Shown here: piece by piece, positions 25,202 to 33,706 of the stretch
Layout: each line of letters opens with the position of its first letter
Position numbering within the stretch: position 1 is the first letter of the stretch
Origin: Methylobacter sp015476545
Lineage (GTDB): Bacteria; Pseudomonadota; Gammaproteobacteria; Methylococcales; Methylomonadaceae
Direction of reading: 5' to 3'
NCBI RefSeq assembly: GCF_052162025.1
Contig: NZ_CP197401.1
Location: 2,294,001-2,358,000 of the forward strand
Length of the DNA stretch: 64,000 nt
The notes under the pieces: generated by a model
Database searches by the model: none
Seen by the model: the letters and a program-made list of their open reading frames with translations, nothing else
What the model was told of the DNA's origin: nothing
Translations under genes and position numbers: made by a program

Positions 25202-25734
25202 TATAAATCTCCAGTTTTTTTAAGTTTGGCTAAGATGGAAAAAGGATTTTCAGGGGCTGACTGCTCCTCATCAGATAATTGATCTTTCTTGTTAAAGTCT
25301 GCATCCGGCACTGAACATGCGTGCTGATGCTTTGGAAAAGTTGGCAGAGCCAGTAACAACTCGTCTTCAACAATATCCTTAAGAGGTATTTTCTCTTCTT
25401 CAATCAATAAAGGTTCATAATCTTCGGGCAATCTATCTGCTTGATCTATTGAGGTAACAATACCCAGTTTGATGTCAGCACTAACGGGCCATTCCATAGC
25501 CTGCAAACAGTTTTGGCATTCAAGTTCCAGAATCGCCTCTATGTGTCCCTCAATTTTGGCCAGTCTTCCCTCCCGTCCAAAAAAAAGATCAACAGCAACA
25601 GTCCCGGCGTCGCTCAGCAGTGATTCCGCTAAACGATCCATGCTGTTTAAAGGTATTTTGCCCTTCAATTCAGCTCGCTTATCTGCGAGCTGCAAAGGGT
25701 CGACATATTCAGGCAATCGATCTAACATAACCAT
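25201..25734 (-). CDS. yceD: YceD/DUF177 family protein
   Basis: A 177-residue protein of the YceD (DUF177) family, which lies upstream of rpmF across bacteria and is linked to 23S rRNA processing or accumulation. A Cys pair in ILELECQNCLQAM and the acidic middle (VEDELLLALPTFPKH) fit. An alternative ATG two codons downstream is possible. It is divergent from maf. Confidence 0.88.
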   Translation of the reverse strand: MVMLDRLPEYVDPLQLADKRAELKGKIPLNSMDRLAESLLSDAGTVAVDLFFGREGRLAKIEGHIEAILELECQNCLQAMEWPVSADIKLGIVTSIDQADRLPEDYEPLLIEEEKIPLKDIVEDELLLALPTFPKHQHACSVPDADFNKKDQLSDEEQSAPENPFSILAKLKKTGDL

Positions 25735-25785
25735 ACAATAATATCTGGAATCAATAACTGCGTCAAACTTACAACAATTGGCAAT

Positions 25786-26370
25786 ATGAAAATCAATAAC
25801 TTAATTCTGGCGTCAAGTTCACCTTATAGACAAGCATTATTGAAAAAACTTCATTTGGAATTTAAAGCTATCAGCCCTGAAGTCGATGAAAGACCGCTTG
25901 AGCACGAAGCCCCGGAAGCGCTCGCATTGCGGTTAGGGAAATTAAAAGCGCAAGCGCTATGTGAAAAGTACCCCGACCATCTTATTATCGGTTCAGATCA
26001 AGTCGCCGTGCTCAATGGCCAACAATTGCACAAGCCTGGCGGTCGAGCCAGAGCAATAGAGCAACTCCAGGCGGCATCAGGAAATGCCGTTATTTTTTTT
26101 ACCAGCATCTGCATTATAAACAGCAATACAATGTGTTGCTTGACTGACTTGGATGTCTGTACCGCCTATTTTAAAACACTGTCATGCCGACAGATTGAAC
26201 ATTATGTCGACCTTGAGAAACCTTACGACTGTGCCGGCAGCTTTAAGTCTGAAAGCCTGGGGATCGCGTTGTTTGAAAAAATTCAAGGCGATGACCCGAA
26301 CTCCTTGACGGGCTTACCTTTGATTAAGCTGACTTCCTTATTGGAGAAATTTGGCGTGCATGTGCTTTAA
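25786..26370 (+). CDS. Maf-like nucleotide pyrophosphatase (YceF type)
   Basis: A 194-residue Maf/HAM1-fold house-cleaning enzyme hydrolysing modified nucleoside triphosphates. LILASSSPYRQALLKKL opens the protein, EVDERPLEHEAPEALALRLGKLKA and IIGSDQVAVL follow, and DCAGSFKSESLGIALFEKIQGDDPNSLTGLPL is the C-terminal block. The pattern fits the YceF branch. It faces the yceD-rpmF pair, as in many gammaproteobacteria. Confidence 0.9.
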   Translation: MKINNLILASSSPYRQALLKKLHLEFKAISPEVDERPLEHEAPEALALRLGKLKAQALCEKYPDHLIIGSDQVAVLNGQQLHKPGGRARAIEQLQAASGNAVIFFTSICIINSNTMCCLTDLDVCTAYFKTLSCRQIEHYVDLEKPYDCAGSFKSESLGIALFEKIQGDDPNSLTGLPLIKLTSLLEKFGVHVL

Positions 26371-26438
26371 CGGAAGAATTTTTTAACTGTATTACCTCGA
26401 ATCATGCAATCTACAGCAAGTTCTCTGGGATAAAACAC

Positions 26439-27011
26439 TTATCTATTGTAGAGAGCCAAGACCTGTTTTACATAATTGCGTGTTTCAGGGTATGGCGGAA
26501 TTGATTTGTTATACCGTATAACTGCATTTTCGCCGGCATTATAGGCTGCAACAGCCAAGTCCAGGTTCGAATCAAACATTCGCAGTAAATCTTTCAAGTA
26601 TCGTGTTCCGCCATCAATATTCTGGTCAGGATCGCGGCGGTCCGTAACACCATAGCGCCTTGCTGTGTCCGGCATTAATTGCATTAGCCCCACTGCTCCG
26701 GCCGATGAAACGGCGGCGGCGTCATAGGCCGACTCCGCTTGAATCACGGCATGCAGCAACTTCTCGTCAACCTGATGCCTGGCGGCAGCCTGAGCTATCA
26801 TGTCTGCATATCTTTTTCTGTTGACGCTTACAAAAGGCAGTGCTTTTGCGTAACTCTTGGGTCTTGTTCGAATGATGCGCTTATAGAGGCTGTTTTTAGG
26901 GTCATCCGTATAATAGACATGCCCTTCAGGGTCAACATATTTATAAACATCAGCCAGAACTTGATTGGACACAAACAAGGCAAACAATAAAACAACAGCG
27001 ACTCTTATCAT
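26439..27011 (-). CDS. Secreted lytic transglycosylase with DUF4124
   Basis: A 190-residue periplasmic enzyme. A signal peptide ends near residue 20, a DUF4124 segment (DVYKYVDPEGHVYYTDDP) follows, then an SLT domain with the catalytic glutamate in LLHAVIQAESAYDAAAVSSAGAVGLMQLMP and a later VAAYNAGENAV. It cuts the glycan backbone of peptidoglycan. It is convergent with maf and has no operon partner. Confidence 0.9.
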   Translation of the reverse strand: MIRVAVVLLFALFVSNQVLADVYKYVDPEGHVYYTDDPKNSLYKRIIRTRPKSYAKALPFVSVNRKRYADMIAQAAARHQVDEKLLHAVIQAESAYDAAAVSSAGAVGLMQLMPDTARRYGVTDRRDPDQNIDGGTRYLKDLLRMFDSNLDLAVAAYNAGENAVIRYNKSIPPYPETRNYVKQVLALYNR

Positions 27012-27181
27012 TTTTGTTATTTTTCCTAGTCAGATTCAAAACTGCATGCGCAGCATCTCTGGCAAACCAATACCAACATAGCCCCATCGGTATAGGGCTA
27101 TGCGAGAACAGCGGATATTGATTTACTGTCCTTATAAGGATAGTAAAAACTTGATTACACTGCCAGAAGCAGAACAATTTT

Positions 27182-28783
27182 TTACTTGGAATCGGACAGA
27201 TAGTTGTCTATATCTTCTTTTGAAAAGCCTATCTTTTTAGCAACACGATCAGCATGACTGATGCGGGAAATGCCGGGGATAAGTTTATAAGTCGGCGCAT
27301 CATTAGAAAACTCGACTTGTTTGGGCAAACCTATGCCTTTACTGACAAAACTATCGACAAGCTGATGATTATGAGTGATTAATACGGTGTTGTTGCCTTT
27401 TCGATAAAATCCGTTAAGCACATTGGCAGAAGATTCCATCTTTTCCTCAAACGTCGTACCTTCGGACAACTCATCTAGCACAACCAGACTTTTAGCCGTG
27501 GTTGCTAAAAAAATATCTTTAGTTCTTTTCAATTCAGTACCAAAGCGCCCTTCCCCGTCATCCAAATGACTAATTTCCGGCACCTGATAAAAAATTCTAT
27601 CCGCTACGGTAAGGGTTGCGGATTTGGCAGGCACATAACATCCTATTTGCGCCAGTAATTGGATTTGAGTGACGGTTTTACAAAATGCGGTTTTACCCCC
27701 GCTATTAGGGCCTGTTACCAGGACCAATTTGTCATCTTCCAAAACAAAATCATTACCGACATATTGAGGATTTTGCTTGCCCAAAACCGGATTTCTGGCA
27801 TCGACAAGATTGATGCGATGGTGGTCGGCCTCAATCAGCTTGGGTAAAACCATATCGCCGCCAAACGCATCGGCAAATTTTACAAATGAGAGCAATTCAT
27901 CTAATTGCCCCAGCGCATCCAGCGTTTCGCCAACCGTCTGTGAGTTTTTAAACTCATTTCTTAACGGGATAATACAACTGTCTCGGTCGAACCCTCCTAC
28001 TACCGGAAAATAAACCAGTAATAAAGGGATAAAAAAGATGGAAAGGGTTGGAATGACTTCCACTGAAATCCGGAACATATCCGTCGGAAACAGATGTGCC
28101 AGCACCCAGATAATGCCGAAAACTAGCGCCAGCAAGAGCGGCTTGAAGATACGAGGTCTGAATATGATGGCCGGAGAAAATGAGCCTTCTCTCTCCCGTT
28201 TGGATCGAATGCCGTTTTCAGTAATATAGGCAGGGCCTTCCATCAATGAATAAGACCGGGTTTCTGCAAAAGCTTTTATTTTTTCAAAAATGCCTGCGAG
28301 ATAGCGGCTCCTGGGTGCTTCACTGGTCTGAATCTGGTCAACCAGCTCAAGCATAAGGCGAATGCCTCTTTTATACTGCAAATAACCGTAACCTTCGATT
28401 TCATGTTCTTCCCTGGCTGTACCAAAGGACCCGAGGAATTCGCCGAACAAAAGAAGATAAAAGTTTTTCTCATGCGCCGTTGCGTTTTGCACGATGCGCT
28501 CGATGTTGTCTTTTAATGACGGGTTATTGCGAAGTTCCTCGATGGCTTCCTGCTTTGCCTGAATATCCTCCATAACGTCCAGCGGCTGTGTTAAAGAGCG
28601 AAACAGGACTGCTTGCCCAACCAGAGTTGATGCATGATTAATGGCATCAAACACTTCGTTGACCTCGATCGTATTGAAGGAGCGCTCATCAATGACACCC
28701 TCGCCGGTCTTCAGCGGTTTGCTGGACTGAACAGTAGGCCAAATAACATCCTGCCAGCTTTGTAATATGGTTTCTTTCATCAC
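27182..28783 (-). CDS. Membrane-associated MutS-like ATPase
   Basis: A 533-residue protein whose C-terminal half is a MutS-type ATPase: Walker A GPNSGGKTAFCKT near residue 355, Walker B VVLDELSEGTTFEEK, and VLITHNHQLVDSF. The N-terminal half is helical like the MutS lever, but two hydrophobic segments near residues 215-260 (LLLALVFGIIWVLAHLF and LSIFFIPLLLVYF) look like membrane helices. Mismatch-recognition domains are missing, so it is not MutS itself. Its role is unknown; it is probably not ordinary mismatch repair. Confidence 0.8.
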   Translation of the reverse strand: MMKETILQSWQDVIWPTVQSSKPLKTGEGVIDERSFNTIEVNEVFDAINHASTLVGQAVLFRSLTQPLDVMEDIQAKQEAIEELRNNPSLKDNIERIVQNATAHEKNFYLLLFGEFLGSFGTAREEHEIEGYGYLQYKRGIRLMLELVDQIQTSEAPRSRYLAGIFEKIKAFAETRSYSLMEGPAYITENGIRSKREREGSFSPAIIFRPRIFKPLLLALVFGIIWVLAHLFPTDMFRISVEVIPTLSIFFIPLLLVYFPVVGGFDRDSCIIPLRNEFKNSQTVGETLDALGQLDELLSFVKFADAFGGDMVLPKLIEADHHRINLVDARNPVLGKQNPQYVGNDFVLEDDKLVLVTGPNSGGKTAFCKTVTQIQLLAQIGCYVPAKSATLTVADRIFYQVPEISHLDDGEGRFGTELKRTKDIFLATTAKSLVVLDELSEGTTFEEKMESSANVLNGFYRKGNNTVLITHNHQLVDSFVSKGIGLPKQVEFSNDAPTYKLIPGISRISHADRVAKKIGFSKEDIDNYLSDSK

Positions 28784-28965
28784 TTTAGCTCTTTATTTTT
28801 ACCGGGACTCTAAAAACTATAATCGCCGCGAAAACGCCGGATAGCATGATGTTTTTTTTATTCGAGACATCAATCTCTTGCTCACGCCAATGCAGGCAAA
28901 AGAAAGGCTGCGCGTTAAGCGATATATTGCACAGATTGAATCGTACCCTTTTATGCCGATAATTT

Positions 28966-29949
28966 TCAAAGTTTTTGTTCAATTAGCTTAACTATAGCAT
29001 CAGCATGAAGCTTTGAATCGTTAAGAGCAGGAATATAGCGATAGGTCTCACCGCCGGCTTTAATGAACAGGGCTTTATTTTCCATGGCGATCTCTTCCAG
29101 AGTCTCCAGGCAGTCCACGGCGAACCCCGGGCAAACCACATCAATTTTTTTAACCCCCTGTCTTGCAAGATTTTGCAGTGTTTCCGCGCAATAAGGTTTA
29201 AGCCATTGTGCCTTGCCAAATCTGGACTGAAATACAACACACCAGTTTTCTTTGTCGAGATCGAGTTTCTCTGCAATCAAAGCGGCAGTTTTATGGCACT
29301 GATGAAAATAAGGATCGCCCCATTTGATTAACTGCTCAGGCAAACCATGAAAAGACATCAAAAGTAGATCATTCCTCCCTTGTTTGCGCCAGATTTTCTC
29401 AATAGACTCAGCAACCGCGGCAATATAATGCTCATCCTGATGATAATCACTGATAAACTGAAAGCTGGGCAGATGCCGCCAGCGGTTCAGTTCCTTGATC
29501 AGATCATCATATACGGATGCCGTCGTTGTTGAAGAGTATTGAGGATAAAGCGGCAGGATGATCAGATTGTCGATGCCTTGTTTTTTAAGGACGTTTAACT
29601 GCTCGGCTATGGAAGGTTTGCCATAGCGCATTGCATAATCGGTTATAACGCCTTTGGCATTTAATCGTTGAGCGACCATATCGGTCAGTTGGCGGGTAAA
29701 AAAAACTAAAGGCGATCCCTTTTCATCCCATATTTTACGATAAGCAGCCGTCGACCTGTGCGGACGGAAAGGCAGAATGAAAAAACGTAGTATCACCCAC
29801 CATAGAGGACGCGGCAGATTGACTACGCGAGGATCGCCAAGAAACTCTTTGAGAAAGCGCCTGACTGCCGAAGTGGTAGGTGCCGCTGGCGACCCCAGGT
29901 TCACCAATAGAACGCCCGTTTTGTTGGCGGTGGCGCTTTGAGGCGGCAT
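28966..29949 (-). CDS. hemH: Ferrochelatase
   Basis: A 327-residue enzyme inserting ferrous iron into protoporphyrin IX. GVLLVNLGSPAAPTTSAVRRFL, the metal-site SFHGLPEQLIKWGDPYFHQCHKTA and CPGFAVDCLETLEEI are typical. No C-terminal iron-sulphur cysteine set is seen. It lies ten bases after folE in the same direction. Confidence 0.94.
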   Translation of the reverse strand: MPPQSATANKTGVLLVNLGSPAAPTTSAVRRFLKEFLGDPRVVNLPRPLWWVILRFFILPFRPHRSTAAYRKIWDEKGSPLVFFTRQLTDMVAQRLNAKGVITDYAMRYGKPSIAEQLNVLKKQGIDNLIILPLYPQYSSTTTASVYDDLIKELNRWRHLPSFQFISDYHQDEHYIAAVAESIEKIWRKQGRNDLLLMSFHGLPEQLIKWGDPYFHQCHKTAALIAEKLDLDKENWCVVFQSRFGKAQWLKPYCAETLQNLARQGVKKIDVVCPGFAVDCLETLEEIAMENKALFIKAGGETYRYIPALNDSKLHADAIVKLIEQKL

Positions 29950-29958
29950 GTAAAAAGC

Positions 29959-30543
29959 CTAGCGGTTTATCAGGTTTAAGAATTCAGAACGGGTGCTGAT
30001 CTCTTTGCGAAACACACCTGTCATTACCGATGTCGTCATGACTGAATTTTGTTTTTCGATGCCGCGCATCATCATGCATAAATGCTTGGCTTCGATAACC
30101 ACAGCAACGCCTCTGGCACCGGTTGCAATCTCAATGGCATCAGCAATTTGCTTGGTCAATTTTTCCTGAATTTGCAGGCGTCGCGCATACATATCGACAA
30201 CACGAGCGATTTTGGACAAGCCGAGCACTTTGCCTTTTGGCAAATAGCCGACATGGCATTTACCAATGAACGGCAGTAAATGGTGCTCACATAAGGAATA
30301 CAATTCAATATCCTTAACGATAACCATGTCTTCGGTGTCTGCTGTAAAAATAGCGCCGTTAAGCACTTCATCCAGCGTCTTACCGTAGCCGTTGTTCAGA
30401 AATTTAAAGGCCTTGGCTGCGCGTTTGGGTGTATCGATCAGGCCTTCTCGATTTAAGTCTTCACCGACTGCTTCGATAATTTTGGAAAAATGCTCTTCCA
30501 TTGTTTCAGTCTCAATTGTAAAAGGCTTGCTATTATACATCAT
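29959..30543 (-). CDS. folE: GTP cyclohydrolase I
   Basis: A 194-residue enzyme making dihydroneopterin triphosphate for folates. The zinc ligands lie in LYSLCEHHLLPFIGKCHVGY and KHLCMMMRG. Two ATGs in tandem (30543 and 30540) overlap the dusA stop, and a third methionine 14 codons later could also serve. Order dusA-folE-hemH in one direction suggests an operon. Confidence 0.94.
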   Translation of the reverse strand: MMYNSKPFTIETETMEEHFSKIIEAVGEDLNREGLIDTPKRAAKAFKFLNNGYGKTLDEVLNGAIFTADTEDMVIVKDIELYSLCEHHLLPFIGKCHVGYLPKGKVLGLSKIARVVDMYARRLQIQEKLTKQIADAIEIATGARGVAVVIEAKHLCMMMRGIEKQNSVMTTSVMTGVFRKEISTRSEFLNLINR

Positions 30544-31541
30544 TGAGCAGTGAATTTTAATGCATCCAAAATGACATTTTCATCCGCATCGGGTGTAGTG
30601 ACATTTTCACTGATATGCCGGCGCCAGCCTCGTGCGCCGGCTTCACCATGAAACAGGCCCAGAATATGCCGAGAGATATTATTTAAGCGAGCACCGGTTT
30701 TAAGCTGCTGTTGAATGTAAGGAATTAGTCGCATCACTATTTCCTGCCGTGACTTGGGCTCACGGGACTCGGTAAAAAAACGCTTATCCACGTCGGCCAG
30801 AAGATACGGATTGTGATAGGCTTCCCGCCCCATCATGACCCCATCGACATGCTTCAGAATCTCTTCAGCCTGATCCAATGTTGTAATGCCGCCGTTCAAT
30901 ATAATTTCTAGTGCCGGAAAATCATTTTTTAACTGATAGACCATGTCGTAGCGTAACGGTGGAACTTCGCGGTTTTGCTTGGGCGACAGACCGCTTAGCC
31001 AAGCTTTTCTGGCGTGAACGATAAAAGTGCGGCAGCCGGCATCGGCCACAGTCGCTATAAAATGCACCAGTCCTTCGTATGAATCGCGCTCGTCAATGCC
31101 TATTCTCGATTTGACCGTTACCGGAATTGAAACCGCCTGCCGCATTGCCGCCACACACTCGGCGACAAGTTCCGGCTCTGCCATCAGGCAGGCCCCGAAA
31201 CGGCCGTTCTGAACCCGATCACTGGGGCAGCCGACGTTTAGATTAACTTCGTCATATGCATAATCTTCAACCATCCTTGCACAAGTTGCCAGATCCTTAG
31301 GATGGCTGCCGCCCAATTGAAATGAGACAGGATGCTCGGTTACATCAAACTGTAAAAACCGATGATGATCACCATGTAATAGAGCGCCAGTTGTGACCAT
31401 TTCAGTATACAAGAAGGCATGTTGTGAAATCAGACGGTGGAAAAAACGGCAGTGTTTATCTGTCCAGTCCAGCATCGGGGCGACGCAAAAGGCATGATCC
31501 GTTGTTGTCTTGGTTTCTGTGTATTTATCTGTATTGTGCAT
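30540..31541 (-). CDS. dusA: tRNA-dihydrouridine synthase A
   Basis: A 333-residue flavoenzyme reducing uridine in the tRNA D-loop. It has FCVAPMLDWTDKHCRFFHR, VNLNVGCPSDRVQNGRFGACLM with the catalytic cysteine, LNGGITTLDQA and VDGVMMGREAYHNPY. The pattern fits DusA rather than DusB or DusC. ATG 31541 is preferred to an upstream TTG. Confidence 0.92.
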   Translation of the reverse strand: MHNTDKYTETKTTTDHAFCVAPMLDWTDKHCRFFHRLISQHAFLYTEMVTTGALLHGDHHRFLQFDVTEHPVSFQLGGSHPKDLATCARMVEDYAYDEVNLNVGCPSDRVQNGRFGACLMAEPELVAECVAAMRQAVSIPVTVKSRIGIDERDSYEGLVHFIATVADAGCRTFIVHARKAWLSGLSPKQNREVPPLRYDMVYQLKNDFPALEIILNGGITTLDQAEEILKHVDGVMMGREAYHNPYLLADVDKRFFTESREPKSRQEIVMRLIPYIQQQLKTGARLNNISRHILGLFHGEAGARGWRRHISENVTTPDADENVILDALKFTAQ

Positions 31542-31828
31542 TGTCAACAAAATGATTGATGGCAAAAAGATTCGCTGGAATAAATAATGCTTGACGTATT
31601 AGTTGGACGGAAGTCAAGAAAAAGAAATCGAAATGGCGATGCTGGAGAATTTACATCTTGGTGTCGATCATTGAGCATTATCTTAGGCGCAGTTCTCTAT
31701 GCAACTAGAAAAGGATGCAAAATTGAAAATGGCTGCTCAATTGTCCGCTTGTTAAGCTTGCTATTGATTGCAAGCCAAGGAAGAAATCGGGAAACAGTTG
31801 AAATTAGCTAAGGTGCTTAAGAATTAAA
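31542..31828. other. Stretch without a supported gene between dusA and tRNA-Gln
   Basis: About 287 bp. A 74-codon open frame (31587-31811, plus strand) exists, but it has no ribosome site, mixed composition and no family I recognise, so it is not called. No terminator with a T-run was seen. It may be decayed coding DNA. Confidence 0.4.
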
Positions 31829-31902
31829 TGGCTGGCTCTCAGGGATTCGAACCCCGGCAGCTGGAATCAGAATCCAGAGTCCTACCGCTAGACGAAGAGC
31901 CA
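31829..31902 (-). tRNA. tRNA-Gln (CUG anticodon)
   Basis: On the minus strand TGGCTCT pairs with AGAGCCA as a perfect 7-bp acceptor stem, followed by G and an encoded CCA. The D arm (GTC / GAC), a 5-bp anticodon stem (CTGGA / TCCAG) with loop TTCTGAT (anticodon CTG), and a T arm with TTCGAAT all fold. Length is 74 nt. The discriminator and the sequence fit glutamine. It stands alone. Confidence 0.95.
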
Positions 31903-32142
31903 GTAATTAATGATGGAGCAACATTTATTGTCTTATTTATATTCTACTACTATTAAAGAATGAAGTGTTAGTACAAAGTAATTATTTTTTAATTCTTGAA
32001 ATTAATCCTTCCATTACGTTCTAATTCGGCAATCAAAAATCGCAGTTGCTGGTCAATGCTGTCGATCTGGTCAAGTTGCATTATAGAGATGCCCCATAAG
32101 GTGCTGTTCACGGCAGCACCTTATGGGGCAAATAGCGTGCGT
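31903..32142. other. Spacer with a perfect 17-bp inverted repeat and a 30-codon ORF
   Basis: The arms 32090-32106 and 32114-32130 (beginning TGCCCCATAAGG) are fully complementary over 17 bp round a 7-nt loop TTCACGG. No T-run follows on either strand, so a simple terminator is unlikely. Left of it, a minus-strand frame of 30 codons (31989-32081) encodes DQIDSIDQQLRFLIAELERNGRI, faintly like the start of an Lrp/AsnC regulator. This may be a remnant. Confidence 0.45.
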
Positions 32143-32588
32143 TTATTCGTTTTCGGTTTTTAGAATATTACCGTTAACATCCAGTTCAAGTTCGATTTCC
32201 TTGCCAGCGGATTTGATCTCGACTTCATAGCCAGTCACCGTATTATCCAGCTTCATTAATTTCTCTACTTCCTCAATCTTGGCTTCTGGATAAGCTTTTT
32301 TGACAGCATCAGCGACGGGCCCTGGTAGCGATTCGCGATCGATTTCCTCTTCTTTCTGTAACAAGGTCATCAGCACCATAGGTCGCTTCATATTCCTTGC
32401 CATTTTCCTTGTATTCCACCTCATGGGCCGCTTTGCCTTCAAACGTTTTCTCCTCGTACTTCATGCCCTTGGCATGGGATGGGCTTTTTCAAAAGCCGTG
32501 ATGACCTCTTTGGGTACCTGGTTTTTGCTCAATTTGTTTTGCCAGCGTTCGCGGGGGCGGCTGCCACCGCCAGTAATTGGTTTTTCAT
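32143..32588 (-). pseudogene. PepSY-like secreted protein, broken by frameshifts
   Basis: A strong AAGGAG site and ATG 32588 open a signal-peptide-like start (KNQLLAVAAAPANAGKT) that meets a stop after 19 codons. Shifting frame continues LSKNQVPKEVITAFEKAHP, a second shift gives KYEEKTFEGKAAHEVEYKENGKEYEATYGAD, and a third gives LLQKEEEIDRESLPGPVADAVKKAYPEAKIEEVEK and the end. The joined product would be a PepSY-like (DUF2874-type) periplasmic protein of about 145 residues. At least three small deletions are needed, so it is decayed unless the assembly is wrong. Confidence 0.75.
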
Positions 32589-32752
32589 AAACACTCCTTA
32601 GGTAGAGACGAATGTTTTAACTCACACACATTAGCGGCGTTCCTGCAGAGAATCGTGAAGATAAAACCTCCACGATCAGAATTTTCATTGACGTTCTTAC
32701 ACGCTTATCAAGTAGAATATTCAACAATATTGTTATATAAGAACTCATAAAT

Positions 32753-33706
32753 ATGAACTGTTCCTGGCTCATTTTGGTTGTCAGTTTGCCGACCCGCAAT
32801 TCCGCCGGCCGCATGCGTGTGTGGCGGACACTAAAAGCGCTGGGCTGCGGCGTGTTGCGCGATGGCGTCTATTTACTGCCCTATCGCCCGGAGTTCCGGC
32901 AAACGCTTCAGCTTCAGGCCGAAGACGTCATCTCGGGCGGAGGCAGCGCCCATATCCTGGCGTTGAACAGTGAAAACGATGAACAGCAAGCACTCTTCGA
33001 ACGCTTCTTCGACCGCTCGGCCGATTACGCAAGACTGATTGAGGAGATCCGGCAAACCGCCGACTTGAGTCTTCAGATCGAAGACATGGGGCAGCTGCAA
33101 AAACAGATGCACCGGTTGCGCAAGACATTTGAAGCCATTGCTCTCCATGATTTTTTCTCTGGTGCAGCACAGGAACAGACCGCAACGGCTCTGGAAGATT
33201 TGGAACATGCCGTCCAAGAGCGCCTTGTGCCGGATGAACCCCATGCCGTCCAGCATCGGATCAAGCGGCTCCATCCTCAGGATTATCGTCACAGAATCTG
33301 GGCGACACGTCACCGGCCGTGGATAGACCGGCTTGCCAGCGCCTGGCTTATCCGGCGCTTCATCGATCCTGAAGCGCGCTTCATCTGGCTTAAGCCACCG
33401 GCCGATTGCCCTGCCGAAGCGCTGGGGTTTGATTTCGACGGGGCTGTATTTACGCATGTAGAGACGAAAGTCACTTTTGAAGTTTTACTGGCCAGTTTTG
33501 GATTGACAAAGGATACGGCTTTAAACCGCATCGGCGCTTTAGTGCATTACCTCGATGCGGGAGGAATTCCCGTTCTTGAAGCAGCCGGTCTGGAGATGCT
33601 CATGAGCGGGATGCGCCAGCGCTGGACCGATGACGATGAACTGCTGGCCGAAGCAGAAAAGATTTTTGACGCCTTTTATCAGGCTTTTTCAGGAACCGAG
33701 TCATGA
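32753..33706 (+). CDS. chrB: Chromate resistance protein ChrB
   Basis: A 317-residue protein with the ChrB N-terminal region (WLILVVSLPTRNSAGRMRVWRTLKALGCGVLRDGVYLLP) and the C-terminal chromate-resistance domain (WATRHRPWIDRLASAWLIRRFIDPEARFIWL). ChrB is a chromate-responsive regulator and accessory of ChrA. It overlaps chrA by four bases. The DNA from here to about 36 kb is visibly GC-richer than the genes on both sides, which suggests transfer. Confidence 0.92.
   Translation: MNCSWLILVVSLPTRNSAGRMRVWRTLKALGCGVLRDGVYLLPYRPEFRQTLQLQAEDVISGGGSAHILALNSENDEQQALFERFFDRSADYARLIEEIRQTADLSLQIEDMGQLQKQMHRLRKTFEAIALHDFFSGAAQEQTATALEDLEHAVQERLVPDEPHAVQHRIKRLHPQDYRHRIWATRHRPWIDRLASAWLIRRFIDPEARFIWLKPPADCPAEALGFDFDGAVFTHVETKVTFEVLLASFGLTKDTALNRIGALVHYLDAGGIPVLEAAGLEMLMSGMRQRWTDDDELLAEAEKIFDAFYQAFSGTES

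Noticed and set aside
31587..31811. A 74-codon plus-strand frame near tRNA-Gln
   Set aside because: No ribosome site, no pattern of a real protein and no recognised family.
32873..33457. A 194-codon antisense frame over chrB
   Set aside because: Antisense shadow of chrB with no domain or start signal.
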